Origin: Listeria booriae
Lineage (GTDB): Bacteria > Bacillota > Bacilli > Lactobacillales > Listeriaceae
Direction: 5' to 3'
Length of the DNA stretch: 64,000 nucleotides
NCBI RefSeq assembly: GCF_000766865.1
Contig: NZ_JNFA01000024.1
Location: 248,001 to 312,000 of the forward strand
The translations under genes were made by a program, and so were the position numbers. A model generated the notes under the pieces. It was not told the DNA's origin, made no database searches, and saw only the letters and a list, made by a program, of their open reading frames with translations. Below, one piece after another: positions 17,762-26,499 of this stretch. The first letter of the stretch is position 1, and every line of letters begins with the position of its first letter.

Positions 17762-18568
17762 GTGAAACAAGTATTAGAAGTCCTAAAAGAACAATTTAAG
17801 TACGCGCCAATGATTTTTCGAATTGCGCGTTATGAAGATAAAGCCACCTACCAAAGTCATTACCTAGGCCTTGCGTGGCAAATATTAAACCCACTAATTC
17901 AAGTTGCGATTTACTACTTTGTATTTGGATTCGCGATGAGCGGTCAATCAGGAATTGCCGGCGCAAGCTACATCGAATGGATGTTAGCAGGTATCATTCC
18001 CTGGTTTTTTATTAGCGCAGTTATCCTGCAAGGAGCAAATAGCATTTTTAATAAAATACACATGGTTTCTAAAATGAAGTTTCCAATGAGCGTTATGCCA
18101 AGTATAACCATTGTGTCGAACTTAACAAGTTACATTACAATGATGGTTATCTTTTTTGCACTACTTTTTGTAAAGGGCGCTCCAGTTTCCATGTATTGGA
18201 TTCAATTTTTCTATTATTTTGTTGCGATGATTGCATTCCTTTTCAGCGTTACGTTGTTAAATGCGACAATTAGTGTGCTCGTACGCGATTATTATGTGAT
18301 GTTACAGTCCGTGATGCGTGTCCTATTCTATGTTTCAGGTGTTGTTTGGAACCTAGACACGAAGCTTCCTGCATGGGTTGTTGATCTTTTAAAACTAAAT
18401 CCAATTGTCTATATTTTGAAAGGTTTCCGGGAAAGTTTTGTCGGAAATAAAGGCTTTTGGCAAGAACCATCTTACACAATCTACTTCTGGCTTATCACGC
18501 TTGTCTGTCTATACGTAGGATCAGTATTACACATGAAATTCCGCGAACGCTTCGTGGATTATTTATAG
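17762..18568 (+). CDS. tagG: Teichoic acid ABC transporter permease TagG
   Basis: An ABC-2 type permease of 268 residues with six membrane segments, preceded by an amphipathic N-terminus (FKYAPMIFRIARYEDKATYQ) typical of TagG. It exports finished wall teichoic acid linked to undecaprenyl-PP together with TagH. The open frame extends upstream to 17654, but the extra residues do not resemble TagG, and GTG 17762 has a GGAAAGAAG sequence upstream, so that start is preferred. tagH follows after 13 nt. Confidence 0.88.
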   Translation: MKQVLEVLKEQFKYAPMIFRIARYEDKATYQSHYLGLAWQILNPLIQVAIYYFVFGFAMSGQSGIAGASYIEWMLAGIIPWFFISAVILQGANSIFNKIHMVSKMKFPMSVMPSITIVSNLTSYITMMVIFFALLFVKGAPVSMYWIQFFYYFVAMIAFLFSVTLLNATISVLVRDYYVMLQSVMRVLFYVSGVVWNLDTKLPAWVVDLLKLNPIVYILKGFRESFVGNKGFWQEPSYTIYFWLITLVCLYVGSVLHMKFRERFVDYL

Positions 18569-18581
18569 GAGGTAAGGACAA

Positions 18582-19613
18582 ATGGCAAAAAATATCAAAG
18601 TAGCATTCAAACATGTGTCCAAAGAATATGACCTCTATCAAAATAAATCCGACAAAATCAAAAGTCTATTCTTACCGAAAAGCAAACAGAACCAATCATT
18701 CTGGGCACTGCGCGACGTTAATTTCAATATTTATGACGGCGAAACAGTAGGGCTAATTGGAATCAATGGCTCCGGGAAATCAACCATTTCCAATATTATG
18801 TCTGGCGTCATCCCGCCAACCCAAGGTGAAGTAGTCATAAACGGTGAGACATCTTTAATCGCGATTGCGGTTGGTCTAAAAGGTCCACTAACTGGTTACG
18901 AAAATGTCCGTCTGAAACTACTTATGCACGGCTTAAAAACATCGGAAATCAATGCCCTCATGCCTAGCATTATCGATTTTGCTGATATTGGTGATTTCAT
19001 GAACCAACCGATACAAAATTACTCTAGTGGTATGCGTTCTCGTTTAGGTTTCGCGATTTCCGTGCACACGGATCCTGATATACTAGTTATCGATGAAGCC
19101 TTATCCGTTGGGGACTCTACTTTCTATAAAAAATGCGTAGACAAAATTACAGAATTTAAAGAAGCTGGACGCACAATCGTATTTGTCAGCCATTCATTAG
19201 GTCAAATGAAGGGATTATGCGATCGCATCATCTGGATGCACTACGGGCAAGTTCGTGAAATAGGTGACGCGCAAGAAGTTGCTGATAAATATGATGAATT
19301 CGTACGTTGGTTTAATGGACAACCTAAGTCATATAAAAAAGAATACCAAGATGACTACAAAACAACACAAAAGCAACCTCAAAAAGTCAATTACCCAAAT
19401 CCAAATGCTAATAAATACAGATTAAGTTGGTTTGACAAGATCATGATGACATTACTAATCGCACTCGCCATTTTTTTCGGATATTTCGTTGGTACAGGCC
19501 ATTCTGTAATGGGACTTTTCAAGGCAAGTGATGATAGGCCAGCAGAGAACCAAGTTGTGAAAACCGCAACTACCGAAACGATTCATATCGAAACAAATAA
19601 AACCACTGCTTAG
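18582..19613 (+). CDS. tagH: Teichoic acid ABC transporter ATPase TagH
   Basis: A 343-residue protein. Residues 1-245 form the ABC ATPase: Walker A GINGSGKS (60-67), signature YSSGMRSR (near 150), Walker B ILVIDE, and switch His in FVSHSL. Unusually for an ATPase, but as expected for TagH, a membrane segment (about 288-312) follows, with a short external tail. AGGAGG precedes the start, and a strong terminator closes the tagGH operon. Confidence 0.92.
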   Translation: MAKNIKVAFKHVSKEYDLYQNKSDKIKSLFLPKSKQNQSFWALRDVNFNIYDGETVGLIGINGSGKSTISNIMSGVIPPTQGEVVINGETSLIAIAVGLKGPLTGYENVRLKLLMHGLKTSEINALMPSIIDFADIGDFMNQPIQNYSSGMRSRLGFAISVHTDPDILVIDEALSVGDSTFYKKCVDKITEFKEAGRTIVFVSHSLGQMKGLCDRIIWMHYGQVREIGDAQEVADKYDEFVRWFNGQPKSYKKEYQDDYKTTQKQPQKVNYPNPNANKYRLSWFDKIMMTLLIALAIFFGYFVGTGHSVMGLFKASDDRPAENQVVKTATTETIHIETNKTTA

Positions 19614-19631
19614 AAAGCTTATCTTCATATC

Positions 19632-19669
19632 AGGCACGAGTTAGGAAATCGCTAGCTCGTGCCTTTTTT
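19632..19669 (+). terminator. Intrinsic terminator after tagGH
   Basis: AGGCACGAG pairs with CTCGTGCCT, followed by a T-run. Confidence 0.85.
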
Positions 19670-19781
19670 GCGTATAATATATTAATAAAGAAAAGTAAAG
19701 TGTAAGTTATTTAAGTACTAAAAACGGTGCTGTCACATGATTAGTCTCCATTTTTCAAGGCGCTTATTCAAGTCTTTCCTT

Positions 19782-19808
19782 TTGCCAGCAAATGTTTTCT
19801 GTTATAAT
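19782..19808 (+). promoter_or_regulatory. Likely promoter of the gtr trio
   Basis: TTGCCA (19782-19787) and TATAAT (19803-19808) are separated by a short 15-bp spacer, about 40 bp before the glycosyltransferase gene. The -10 is excellent and the spacing is poor. Confidence 0.45.
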
Positions 19809-19847
19809 GATTGAGTATGCAAAAAAATAATGAGGATGTAGAAAAAT

Positions 19848-20795
19848 ATGAAATTATTAACGATTTCGGTGCCTGCTTATAATGAAAGTGAGGTACTACC
19901 ACACCTATATGATCGAATAAAGGAAGTTATGGCCACGGTTTCAGATCGTTACGATTACGAATTGTTATTCATTAACGACGGTAGTTCCGATAATTCTGTT
20001 CAAATTATGAAAGAATTGCGAGCGAAGGATCCGCGAGTGTCTTATGTTGATCTTGCTCGGAACTACGGGAAAGAAGTGGCAATGGCTGCGGGATTCGATT
20101 ATGCGAAGGGCGACGCAATGGTTACGATGGATGCCGATTTGCAACACCCGCCAGAACTAATTCCAGAAATGTTACTACTATGGGAACAAGGCTATGAAGA
20201 CGTCTATGCGAAACGCAAAATTCGTGAGGGCGAAACATGGCTGAAAAAATACACATCGAAGAAATATTATCAATTGCTTCAAAAAATGTCAAAAACACCA
20301 GTTCTTCCTGATGCTGGCGACTTCCGCTTACTTGATCGCCGTTGCATTGATGCACTCAAAAAATTACGGGAAACTCAACGTTACTCCAAGGGCTTGTATA
20401 GCTGGATGGGTTTTAAAAAAGTAGAAATTGAATTTGATGCAGCCCCTCGTCTGGCTGGTGAGACAAAATGGAACTACGGTTCGTTGTTCAACTTGGCTTT
20501 AGAAGGCATGACATCATTTACAACTACGCCACTTAAAATTTCTTCTATTTTAGGATTTATTGTATCGATTGCTGCGTTTGTTTATATGATATACATATTC
20601 ATTGCAACGCTGGTTACTGGAAATGCTGTCGCAGGCTTTCCAACACTACTGATAGTTATTTTGTTTTTAGGTGGGATTCAGCTGATTTCCATTGGAATTA
20701 TTGGTGAGTATTTAGGGCGAATCTTCAATGAAGTTAAAGGACGTCCGCTTTATTTTGTAGAAGAATACAACGATGAGAGAGAGCCGATAAAATGA
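19848..20795 (+). CDS. GtrB-type polyprenyl-phosphate glycosyltransferase (GtcB-like)
   Basis: A 315-residue family-2 glycosyltransferase. Residues 1-220 form the GT-A fold with FINDGSSDNS and DADLQHPPELI (metal-binding DxD). Two membrane segments follow at about 232-256 and 265-290, as in GtrB/DPM1-like enzymes that move a sugar from a nucleotide donor to undecaprenyl phosphate. With the GtrA-like flippase and the large membrane protein that follow, it forms a three-part system for decorating wall or lipoteichoic acid outside the membrane, as with gtcA-linked glycosylation in Listeria. Confidence 0.85.
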   Translation: MKLLTISVPAYNESEVLPHLYDRIKEVMATVSDRYDYELLFINDGSSDNSVQIMKELRAKDPRVSYVDLARNYGKEVAMAAGFDYAKGDAMVTMDADLQHPPELIPEMLLLWEQGYEDVYAKRKIREGETWLKKYTSKKYYQLLQKMSKTPVLPDAGDFRLLDRRCIDALKKLRETQRYSKGLYSWMGFKKVEIEFDAAPRLAGETKWNYGSLFNLALEGMTSFTTTPLKISSILGFIVSIAAFVYMIYIFIATLVTGNAVAGFPTLLIVILFLGGIQLISIGIIGEYLGRIFNEVKGRPLYFVEEYNDEREPIK

Positions 20796-21229
20796 GAAAA
20801 ATCCAAGAGCTAATAGCTAATTTTAGGAAAGCGCATGCCAATTTGTATAGTATTATTATGTACATCATTATGGGTGGCTTTACAACCGTCGTGAATATTG
20901 TGTCGTTTTGGTTGTGTAATTCCGTTTTTGGAATCGATTATGTGACTTCTAACACGGTTTCTTGGATTGCATCCGTTGTGTTTGCGTATGTGACTAACAA
21001 GCGGTATGTATTTGAAAGTTATACACCAACTTGGAAAGATCGGGCTCGTGAAGCGTCATCTTTCTTTGGTTTCCGTTTCTTAACATATTTAGTGGATTTA
21101 GCCGTTATGGTAATACTAATAAGCGGGCTAGGAACGAATGCACTGCTGGCGAAAATTTTGACGAACGTGATTGTGCTTGTGTTGAATTACGTGTTTAGTA
21201 AGTGGATAATATTTAAAATTAGGAAATAA
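20792..21229 (+). CDS. GtrA/GtcA-family flippase
   Basis: A 145-residue protein with four membrane segments and the GtrA-family signature TNKRYVFES around residues 69-77. Members are thought to flip undecaprenyl-phosphate sugars across the membrane; in Listeria, GtcA is needed for teichoic acid glycosylation. It overlaps the GtrB gene by 4 nt (ATGA). Whether it is the orthologue of gtcA or a paralogue cannot be told from this window. Confidence 0.85.
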   Translation: MRKIQELIANFRKAHANLYSIIMYIIMGGFTTVVNIVSFWLCNSVFGIDYVTSNTVSWIASVVFAYVTNKRYVFESYTPTWKDRAREASSFFGFRFLTYLVDLAVMVILISGLGTNALLAKILTNVIVLVLNYVFSKWIIFKIRK

Positions 21230-21244
21230 AAAGGTAGGTTAATT

Positions 21245-22735
21245 ATGATTCGAACAGAGAGAAATTGGAAATTATTGAGTTTGGTAAGTTTTGTTGCATT
21301 TATGTTTTATTTATACATTGCATTTAGAACGCCTTTGACGCATGATGATTGGACTTGGGGAATTGCTGAAGGTATGAAACGATACCATAATGGCTTCGCT
21401 GACTACAACGGTCGGTATCTTGGAAACATTGTAGAGATATTGATTACAAGGATAGATTGGTTCCGTATTTTGATGATGGGTGCATTTGGCGCGTTGATGG
21501 TTGTTTTGCCAGCTGTTATTGCAAAAACAAATTCACTCGGCGCCTATTTGCTAAGTTTTCTGTTATTCTTGGTTGTTCCAGCGAATATGTTTGCGCAAAC
21601 GTATGGTTGGGCAGCGGGCTTCGCCAATTACAACACCGCGGCGATTTGTATTTTAGTCTATTTACTTATTGTAAAAAACGTATTTTACGATAAAGCACCG
21701 AAGTATAATATTTTCCTAACCATTTTTGCGGTACCACTAGGTTTTTGTTCACAATTATTTGTAGAACATGCCACATTGTATAATATTATGGCCGGCGTAT
21801 TTATTATCGTTTTAGCGTTCGTGAAGTTCCGTAAATTTTTCTTATTCCACATTCTATATTTAGTATCAACGATTGCGGGCGCAGTATGGATGTTCTCAAA
21901 CGGCGCATATGCAAAGATTTTTAGTGGAGAAGATACATATCGTACAGTTAATCACGATGTGGGCTTTATTGAGAAAATCTATGGTATCTTTAAAACAACC
22001 ATGTACCAATTCCTAGTCATGAACAATGTTGGTTTAAATATTGTTTTGGCCATTATAGGGATTCTGGTATTAACAAAAGTAGCGCAGAACCTATCTACAC
22101 TACAACTTATTTTCAAAAATGTATTCATCATGATTTTAACGGTCTATCCATTATATCGACCAGTGGTAGGGCAAGTATTTCATATCTCGTCTTCGAATAC
22201 AGCAACATTTGAAGCTTTCTTCTCGCTAGCATTTTACCTTGTGCTTGTTGCTATTGTTATTATGTTTATTCCAGGAAGTAATTTGAAAACAGAGTTATCA
22301 TTTTACTTGTTGTCGGTTGTTACGCTAGCTGCACCACTATTCTTCGTAACGCCTGTTGGTCCGCGTAACTTTATTATTTGCTACATGTTCTTTGTTCTCT
22401 TTGCAGTTAGGACGATTCATTTTATGTATGAAGAGAATTATTTGAATTTCCGAGCGGCATATGTACCGTTGTTTTCACTTGTAGTTGTGTTTATGATTGC
22501 TTTCATGTATATGTTTACGCAAATCGGTAGGTCCGATGATGCGCGTATTGCAAGCGCGAGAGCACAGGCTGAGGCAGGTGCGAAAGTTATTACAATCAAA
22601 CGCTTACCGTATGAACAATATTTATGGATGAGCACACCGATTATACCTAGCTATCAAGCCACAAACTTTGTAAAATACTACAATCTACCTAATGGCACGA
22701 CCCTAAAAATAGTTCCATCCAATAGTGCAAAATAA
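21245..22735 (+). CDS. Large polytopic membrane protein, GtrC-like (DUF6056-like)
   Basis: A 496-residue protein with ten or more hydrophobic segments. An early extracytoplasmic loop (TPLTHDDWTWGIAEG, about residues 30-45) contains a D-D pair like the catalytic acidic site of GT-C transferases. Following gtrB and gtrA, it is the natural candidate for the enzyme that moves the flipped sugar onto teichoic acid. The specific sugar is unknown. AGGTAGG precedes ATG 21245. The short C-terminal domain after the last membrane segment may lie outside. Confidence 0.7.
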   Translation: MIRTERNWKLLSLVSFVAFMFYLYIAFRTPLTHDDWTWGIAEGMKRYHNGFADYNGRYLGNIVEILITRIDWFRILMMGAFGALMVVLPAVIAKTNSLGAYLLSFLLFLVVPANMFAQTYGWAAGFANYNTAAICILVYLLIVKNVFYDKAPKYNIFLTIFAVPLGFCSQLFVEHATLYNIMAGVFIIVLAFVKFRKFFLFHILYLVSTIAGAVWMFSNGAYAKIFSGEDTYRTVNHDVGFIEKIYGIFKTTMYQFLVMNNVGLNIVLAIIGILVLTKVAQNLSTLQLIFKNVFIMILTVYPLYRPVVGQVFHISSSNTATFEAFFSLAFYLVLVAIVIMFIPGSNLKTELSFYLLSVVTLAAPLFFVTPVGPRNFIICYMFFVLFAVRTIHFMYEENYLNFRAAYVPLFSLVVVFMIAFMYMFTQIGRSDDARIASARAQAEAGAKVITIKRLPYEQYLWMSTPIIPSYQATNFVKYYNLPNGTTLKIVPSNSAK

Positions 22736-22815
22736 CACAATTGTAATGTTGTTTTCGACTGCCAACTGTGAAATAATAGAGAGGTACACAAATTATTTCA
22801 AGGAGGTAAAGGTCA

Positions 22816-25800
22816 ATCAGAAAAATAGCAATATTAGCGTTGGGTGTTATAGCAACCTGTACTTTTTTTGTGACGAAAGAACCGTTACAAGCGGAGGCAG
22901 CGACGGCGACTTCTTGGTCGGCAAGTTACTATAATAACACAACGCTTTCTGGCACGCCGGTCCTGAAACAGACGGAGAAAGCACTTCATTTTGACTGGGG
23001 CTATGGTTCACCAAGTTCGAAAGTTAATAAAGATAATTTTTCGGCGAAGTACGAAGCTGACATGACATTCAGTGAAACAGCGACGTATCGAATTAGTGGT
23101 GTGGCGGATGATAGGGTTAGAGTCTATGTCGATGGAAAATTGGTAGTTGATAAGTGGACAAACAATGTTCACCAACTCAACGAATTGGTTAGTATTACTA
23201 AGGGAACGCACAAGATTAAAGTAGAGTATGTGGAAGTAACAAGTGCCGCGAAACTCTGGGTAGACTTTACGAAGAGTAACAATTGGAGTGCGCAATACTA
23301 TCCGAACAAAACGGTGAGCTTGCCGATTAAAGGTTCCGAAGACCTCGGTGCAAAAATCAAGAAAGACTGGGGTTACGGTTCACCAAACGCAGCTTTACCA
23401 GTAGATGCTTTTTCAGCAACCTTTCGCAAAAATATTACGCTAAGTACTGCGACTGATTACCGTATTATTGGTCGTGCAGATGATGGAATCCGAGTGTATG
23501 TAGATAACAAGCTTTTGTTTAATAATTTTAAACCAAGCACAGATAATCTAAACACGACGATTCCTCTAACAGCAGGTACGCATGAAATACGTGTGGACTA
23601 TTTGGAAGCAGGCGGTGCGGCTTATATTATGGCTGACTTAGTCCCTGCTGCCCAATGGAACGCTGTATATTTTCCTAATAACAATTTGGCAGGTATTCCG
23701 AAATTGACAGAATATCTGAAGACAGATAATTACTTGAATAAAGTTTGGGGCTACGGCTCACCAGGTGCTGGTATTGGTGTGGATAACTTTAGTGGTTTCT
23801 TCTCGAAGCAATACAATATCACCGAAGCGGGCAATTATCGTCTTGTTGGAAAAGTAGATGATGGCGTACGTATTTATGTGGATGGAAAAGCGGTTGTCAA
23901 TAGTTGGGATACATTTCAGGATAATCTGAACTATACCCTCCCACTGACAAAAGGTAAACACCAAGTGACCGTTCAATATCGCGAAAAGACTGGAGCAGCT
24001 CATGTACAGATGAATCTTGTGAAGGCAAACGCGTGGTATGAACAGTATTTTAACAACACGACTTGGGGCTTGAATTCCGTTTACACAACAGTTGGTTCGA
24101 CATCAAATAAACTATCGCGAAATTGGGGGACAGGTTCTCCTAGCGCTAGTGTAAACAAAGACAATTTTACAGGTATTATGGATAAGCAAGTCGAAGTTAC
24201 TGAAGCGAAAGATTACCGAATCGTTGGTAATGTAGACGATGCAGTAGCTATTTATGTGGATGGTAAGCAAGTTGTGAACAAGACAGAGCGTGGCGAAATT
24301 TATCCGGTTGTATCTTTAACAAAAGGTACACACGACATCCGGATTAAATTCCGAGAAGGCGGTGGAGCCGCTTATATTAACTTTGACCTCATCGACGCTA
24401 ATTCTTGGTATGCAAAATATTATGCTAATGAAACTGTATCAGGTTTTCCATATGCGTATGACGAAGTGATTGGTACAACACTTGCCAAGAACTGGGGAAC
24501 TGGTTCGCCGAACAGTAAAGTGCCAAGCGATCATTTCTCTGCAAGAATACACCGTCAAATCAATGCCCCCGAAGCGTTTAACTATCGCTTTTATGGTGAT
24601 GTGAAAGACGAAGCTACTATTTATATGGATGGTAAAAATATGGGTACCGTTTCTGGTCAGTACAATCAGGTGATTTGGGTTCCAAAAGGAAAACATACCA
24701 TTTCTGTTGTCTATAAGCATAAGACTGGTGCAGCATCCATCAATATGAATATTGAAAAGCTAGATAAATGGTTCGCGCGTTACTATAAAAACACCACATT
24801 AACAGGTGATTATGTGGCAAAATTATATGACACACAAACCGCATTTTATCAAAACTGGGCATACGGTAGTCCAGATCCAGCAATACCAACAGACAATTTC
24901 TCCGCAGTCATCGAGAAACAATACTACGCACCAAAAGCGCAAAACTACAACATTGTAGGGCGTGCCGATGATGGTATGCGTGTGACAATTGATGGCAAGG
25001 TTGTTTTCGATAATCGGAATCAAACTTACGTACGCGAAGAAAACTATGTCGTGGCATTAACTGCTGGCTGGCACAATGTCAAAGTGGAATATGTGGAACG
25101 CACAGGGGCAGCATCTGTTGATTTTAATATCTTACCTTCCAACACGTGGGTAGCAAGATATTATCCAACAAATAATTTCTCTGGTCGTCCAGTCTACAAA
25201 ACAATGAGTAATATTAATGATAACTGGGGTGCAGGCAGTCCAGACCCAAGCATTCCTAGTGACAACTTCACGGCTCGCTATGAAGCAACATTAAACATGG
25301 CGAAAGATGGTAACTATGAAATGACAGGTCGCGCCGATGATCGTATCCGCGTAAAAGTAGATGGTCAAGTTGTGTATGAACAATGGACAGCAGGACTTAA
25401 TAATTACAAGGAAACAATCCCGCTCACAAAAGGAAATCATAAATTTATCGTTGAATACATGGAAGATACGGGAAGCTCAGCACTTTCTTTCAATATCAAC
25501 TATGTCACAGGCATCGAGCAAAACTATACAACAATGCCTTATAACTACACACTTGCTTCGGCGTTAGCCAAACAAATGGCCGGATCACCACCGCCGCAAA
25601 CAAGCGTGAAACCACCAAATAATTATGTTCGCAGTAATTTTGTAACGTTAAATACTGGTGGCGCAACAGGCAAAACAAACGCTGCAACTAGTGTACGAGA
25701 TGCAGCAAATCCAAATGCCTTCCTTGTTGGACCGCTCGCAAAAGATGTCACTATCACCATCACAGGAACTGTAACAGGAACCGATGGCGCGAAATGGTAT

Positions 25801-26451
25801 AAATTCAACTACACACGTGCATGGGTTAATGCCTACCAAAAAGACGTACAATTTTACATGAATCCAAACAATTTTACGAAGGGTTCTAAAGAATATTTAC
25901 AATTCCTTGTTCTGTCAAAAGCAGCAGGTATTAATGTTGCTGAAGTAAACAGTAAAGTTCTTGTTAACAAAGGAATCTTAACTGGACAAGGTGCAAGCTT
26001 TGCAACGGCGGCTACGACATATAAAGTAAACGAAATCTACTTGATGTCGCATGCGCTGCTAGAAACAGGAAATGGTTCATCACAACTTGCCAATGGTGTA
26101 TTAGTAAGTAATGTCGATGGCAAACCAGTAACACCGAAAACCGTGTATAACATGTATGGAATTGGTGCTGTAGATAGCAACCCGTTAAAAGGTGGTTCTG
26201 AGTATGCCTATAAACAAGGTTGGGACACACCAGAGAAAGCAATTATTGGTGGTGCGCAGTTCGTCGCGCAAAACTATGTATCCAAAGGACAAGATACACT
26301 CTATAAAATGAGATGGAATCCTGCTAATCCTGGCGTACATCAATATGCAACAGATATTAAATGGGCGACAAGTCAAACAACGAGTATGTATAACATCTAT
26401 AATTTACTAACAAGCTATATTCAAAACTTTGAAGTGCCTAAATATCAATAA
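22816..26451 (+). CDS. Secreted PA14-repeat N-acetylglucosaminidase (autolysin), apparent ATC start
   Basis: Seven PA14-like repeats of about 123 residues (each with a W(G/A)xGSP motif followed by xDxF) span roughly residues 30-890. An SH3-like segment follows, then a C-terminal glucosaminidase domain of about 210 residues with the catalytic-type motif HALLETGNG. It should be exported, bind carbohydrate and cut the glycan strands of peptidoglycan. AGGAGGT (22801-22807) is perfectly spaced for codon ATC at 22816, which yields RKIAILALGVIATCTFF, a normal signal peptide ending near AEA. No ATG, GTG or TTG is in frame before TTG 22840, which is 33 nt from that site and would lose the basic n-region. 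Confidence 0.85.
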   Translation: MRKIAILALGVIATCTFFVTKEPLQAEAATATSWSASYYNNTTLSGTPVLKQTEKALHFDWGYGSPSSKVNKDNFSAKYEADMTFSETATYRISGVADDRVRVYVDGKLVVDKWTNNVHQLNELVSITKGTHKIKVEYVEVTSAAKLWVDFTKSNNWSAQYYPNKTVSLPIKGSEDLGAKIKKDWGYGSPNAALPVDAFSATFRKNITLSTATDYRIIGRADDGIRVYVDNKLLFNNFKPSTDNLNTTIPLTAGTHEIRVDYLEAGGAAYIMADLVPAAQWNAVYFPNNNLAGIPKLTEYLKTDNYLNKVWGYGSPGAGIGVDNFSGFFSKQYNITEAGNYRLVGKVDDGVRIYVDGKAVVNSWDTFQDNLNYTLPLTKGKHQVTVQYREKTGAAHVQMNLVKANAWYEQYFNNTTWGLNSVYTTVGSTSNKLSRNWGTGSPSASVNKDNFTGIMDKQVEVTEAKDYRIVGNVDDAVAIYVDGKQVVNKTERGEIYPVVSLTKGTHDIRIKFREGGGAAYINFDLIDANSWYAKYYANETVSGFPYAYDEVIGTTLAKNWGTGSPNSKVPSDHFSARIHRQINAPEAFNYRFYGDVKDEATIYMDGKNMGTVSGQYNQVIWVPKGKHTISVVYKHKTGAASINMNIEKLDKWFARYYKNTTLTGDYVAKLYDTQTAFYQNWAYGSPDPAIPTDNFSAVIEKQYYAPKAQNYNIVGRADDGMRVTIDGKVVFDNRNQTYVREENYVVALTAGWHNVKVEYVERTGAASVDFNILPSNTWVARYYPTNNFSGRPVYKTMSNINDNWGAGSPDPSIPSDNFTARYEATLNMAKDGNYEMTGRADDRIRVKVDGQVVYEQWTAGLNNYKETIPLTKGNHKFIVEYMEDTGSSALSFNINYVTGIEQNYTTMPYNYTLASALAKQMAGSPPPQTSVKPPNNYVRSNFVTLNTGGATGKTNAATSVRDAANPNAFLVGPLAKDVTITITGTVTGTDGAKWYKFNYTRAWVNAYQKDVQFYMNPNNFTKGSKEYLQFLVLSKAAGINVAEVNSKVLVNKGILTGQGASFATAATTYKVNEIYLMSHALLETGNGSSQLANGVLVSNVDGKPVTPKTVYNMYGIGAVDSNPLKGGSEYAYKQGWDTPEKAIIGGAQFVAQNYVSKGQDTLYKMRWNPANPGVHQYATDIKWATSQTTSMYNIYNLLTSYIQNFEVPKYQ

Positions 26452-26498
26452 AAAGTTTGGAGTTTCAGACATTGTTATCTGAGGCTCCAAACTTTTTT
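26451..26498. terminator. Bidirectional terminator between convergent genes
   Basis: AAAAGTTTGGAG pairs with CTCCAAACTTTTTT, with extra TCAGA/TCTGA pairing inside. Confidence 0.85.
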
Positions 26499-26499
26499 A

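Noticed and set aside
22725-22934. Open frame overlapping the autolysin start
   Set aside because: It contains the autolysin ribosome-binding site and overlaps the signal peptide in another frame; the composition is not protein-like.
22896-25500. Repeated motifs suggesting a CRISPR or tandem DNA repeat array
   Set aside because: The periodicity is about 370 nt and in frame; it is due to PA14-like protein repeats that have diverged at DNA level.
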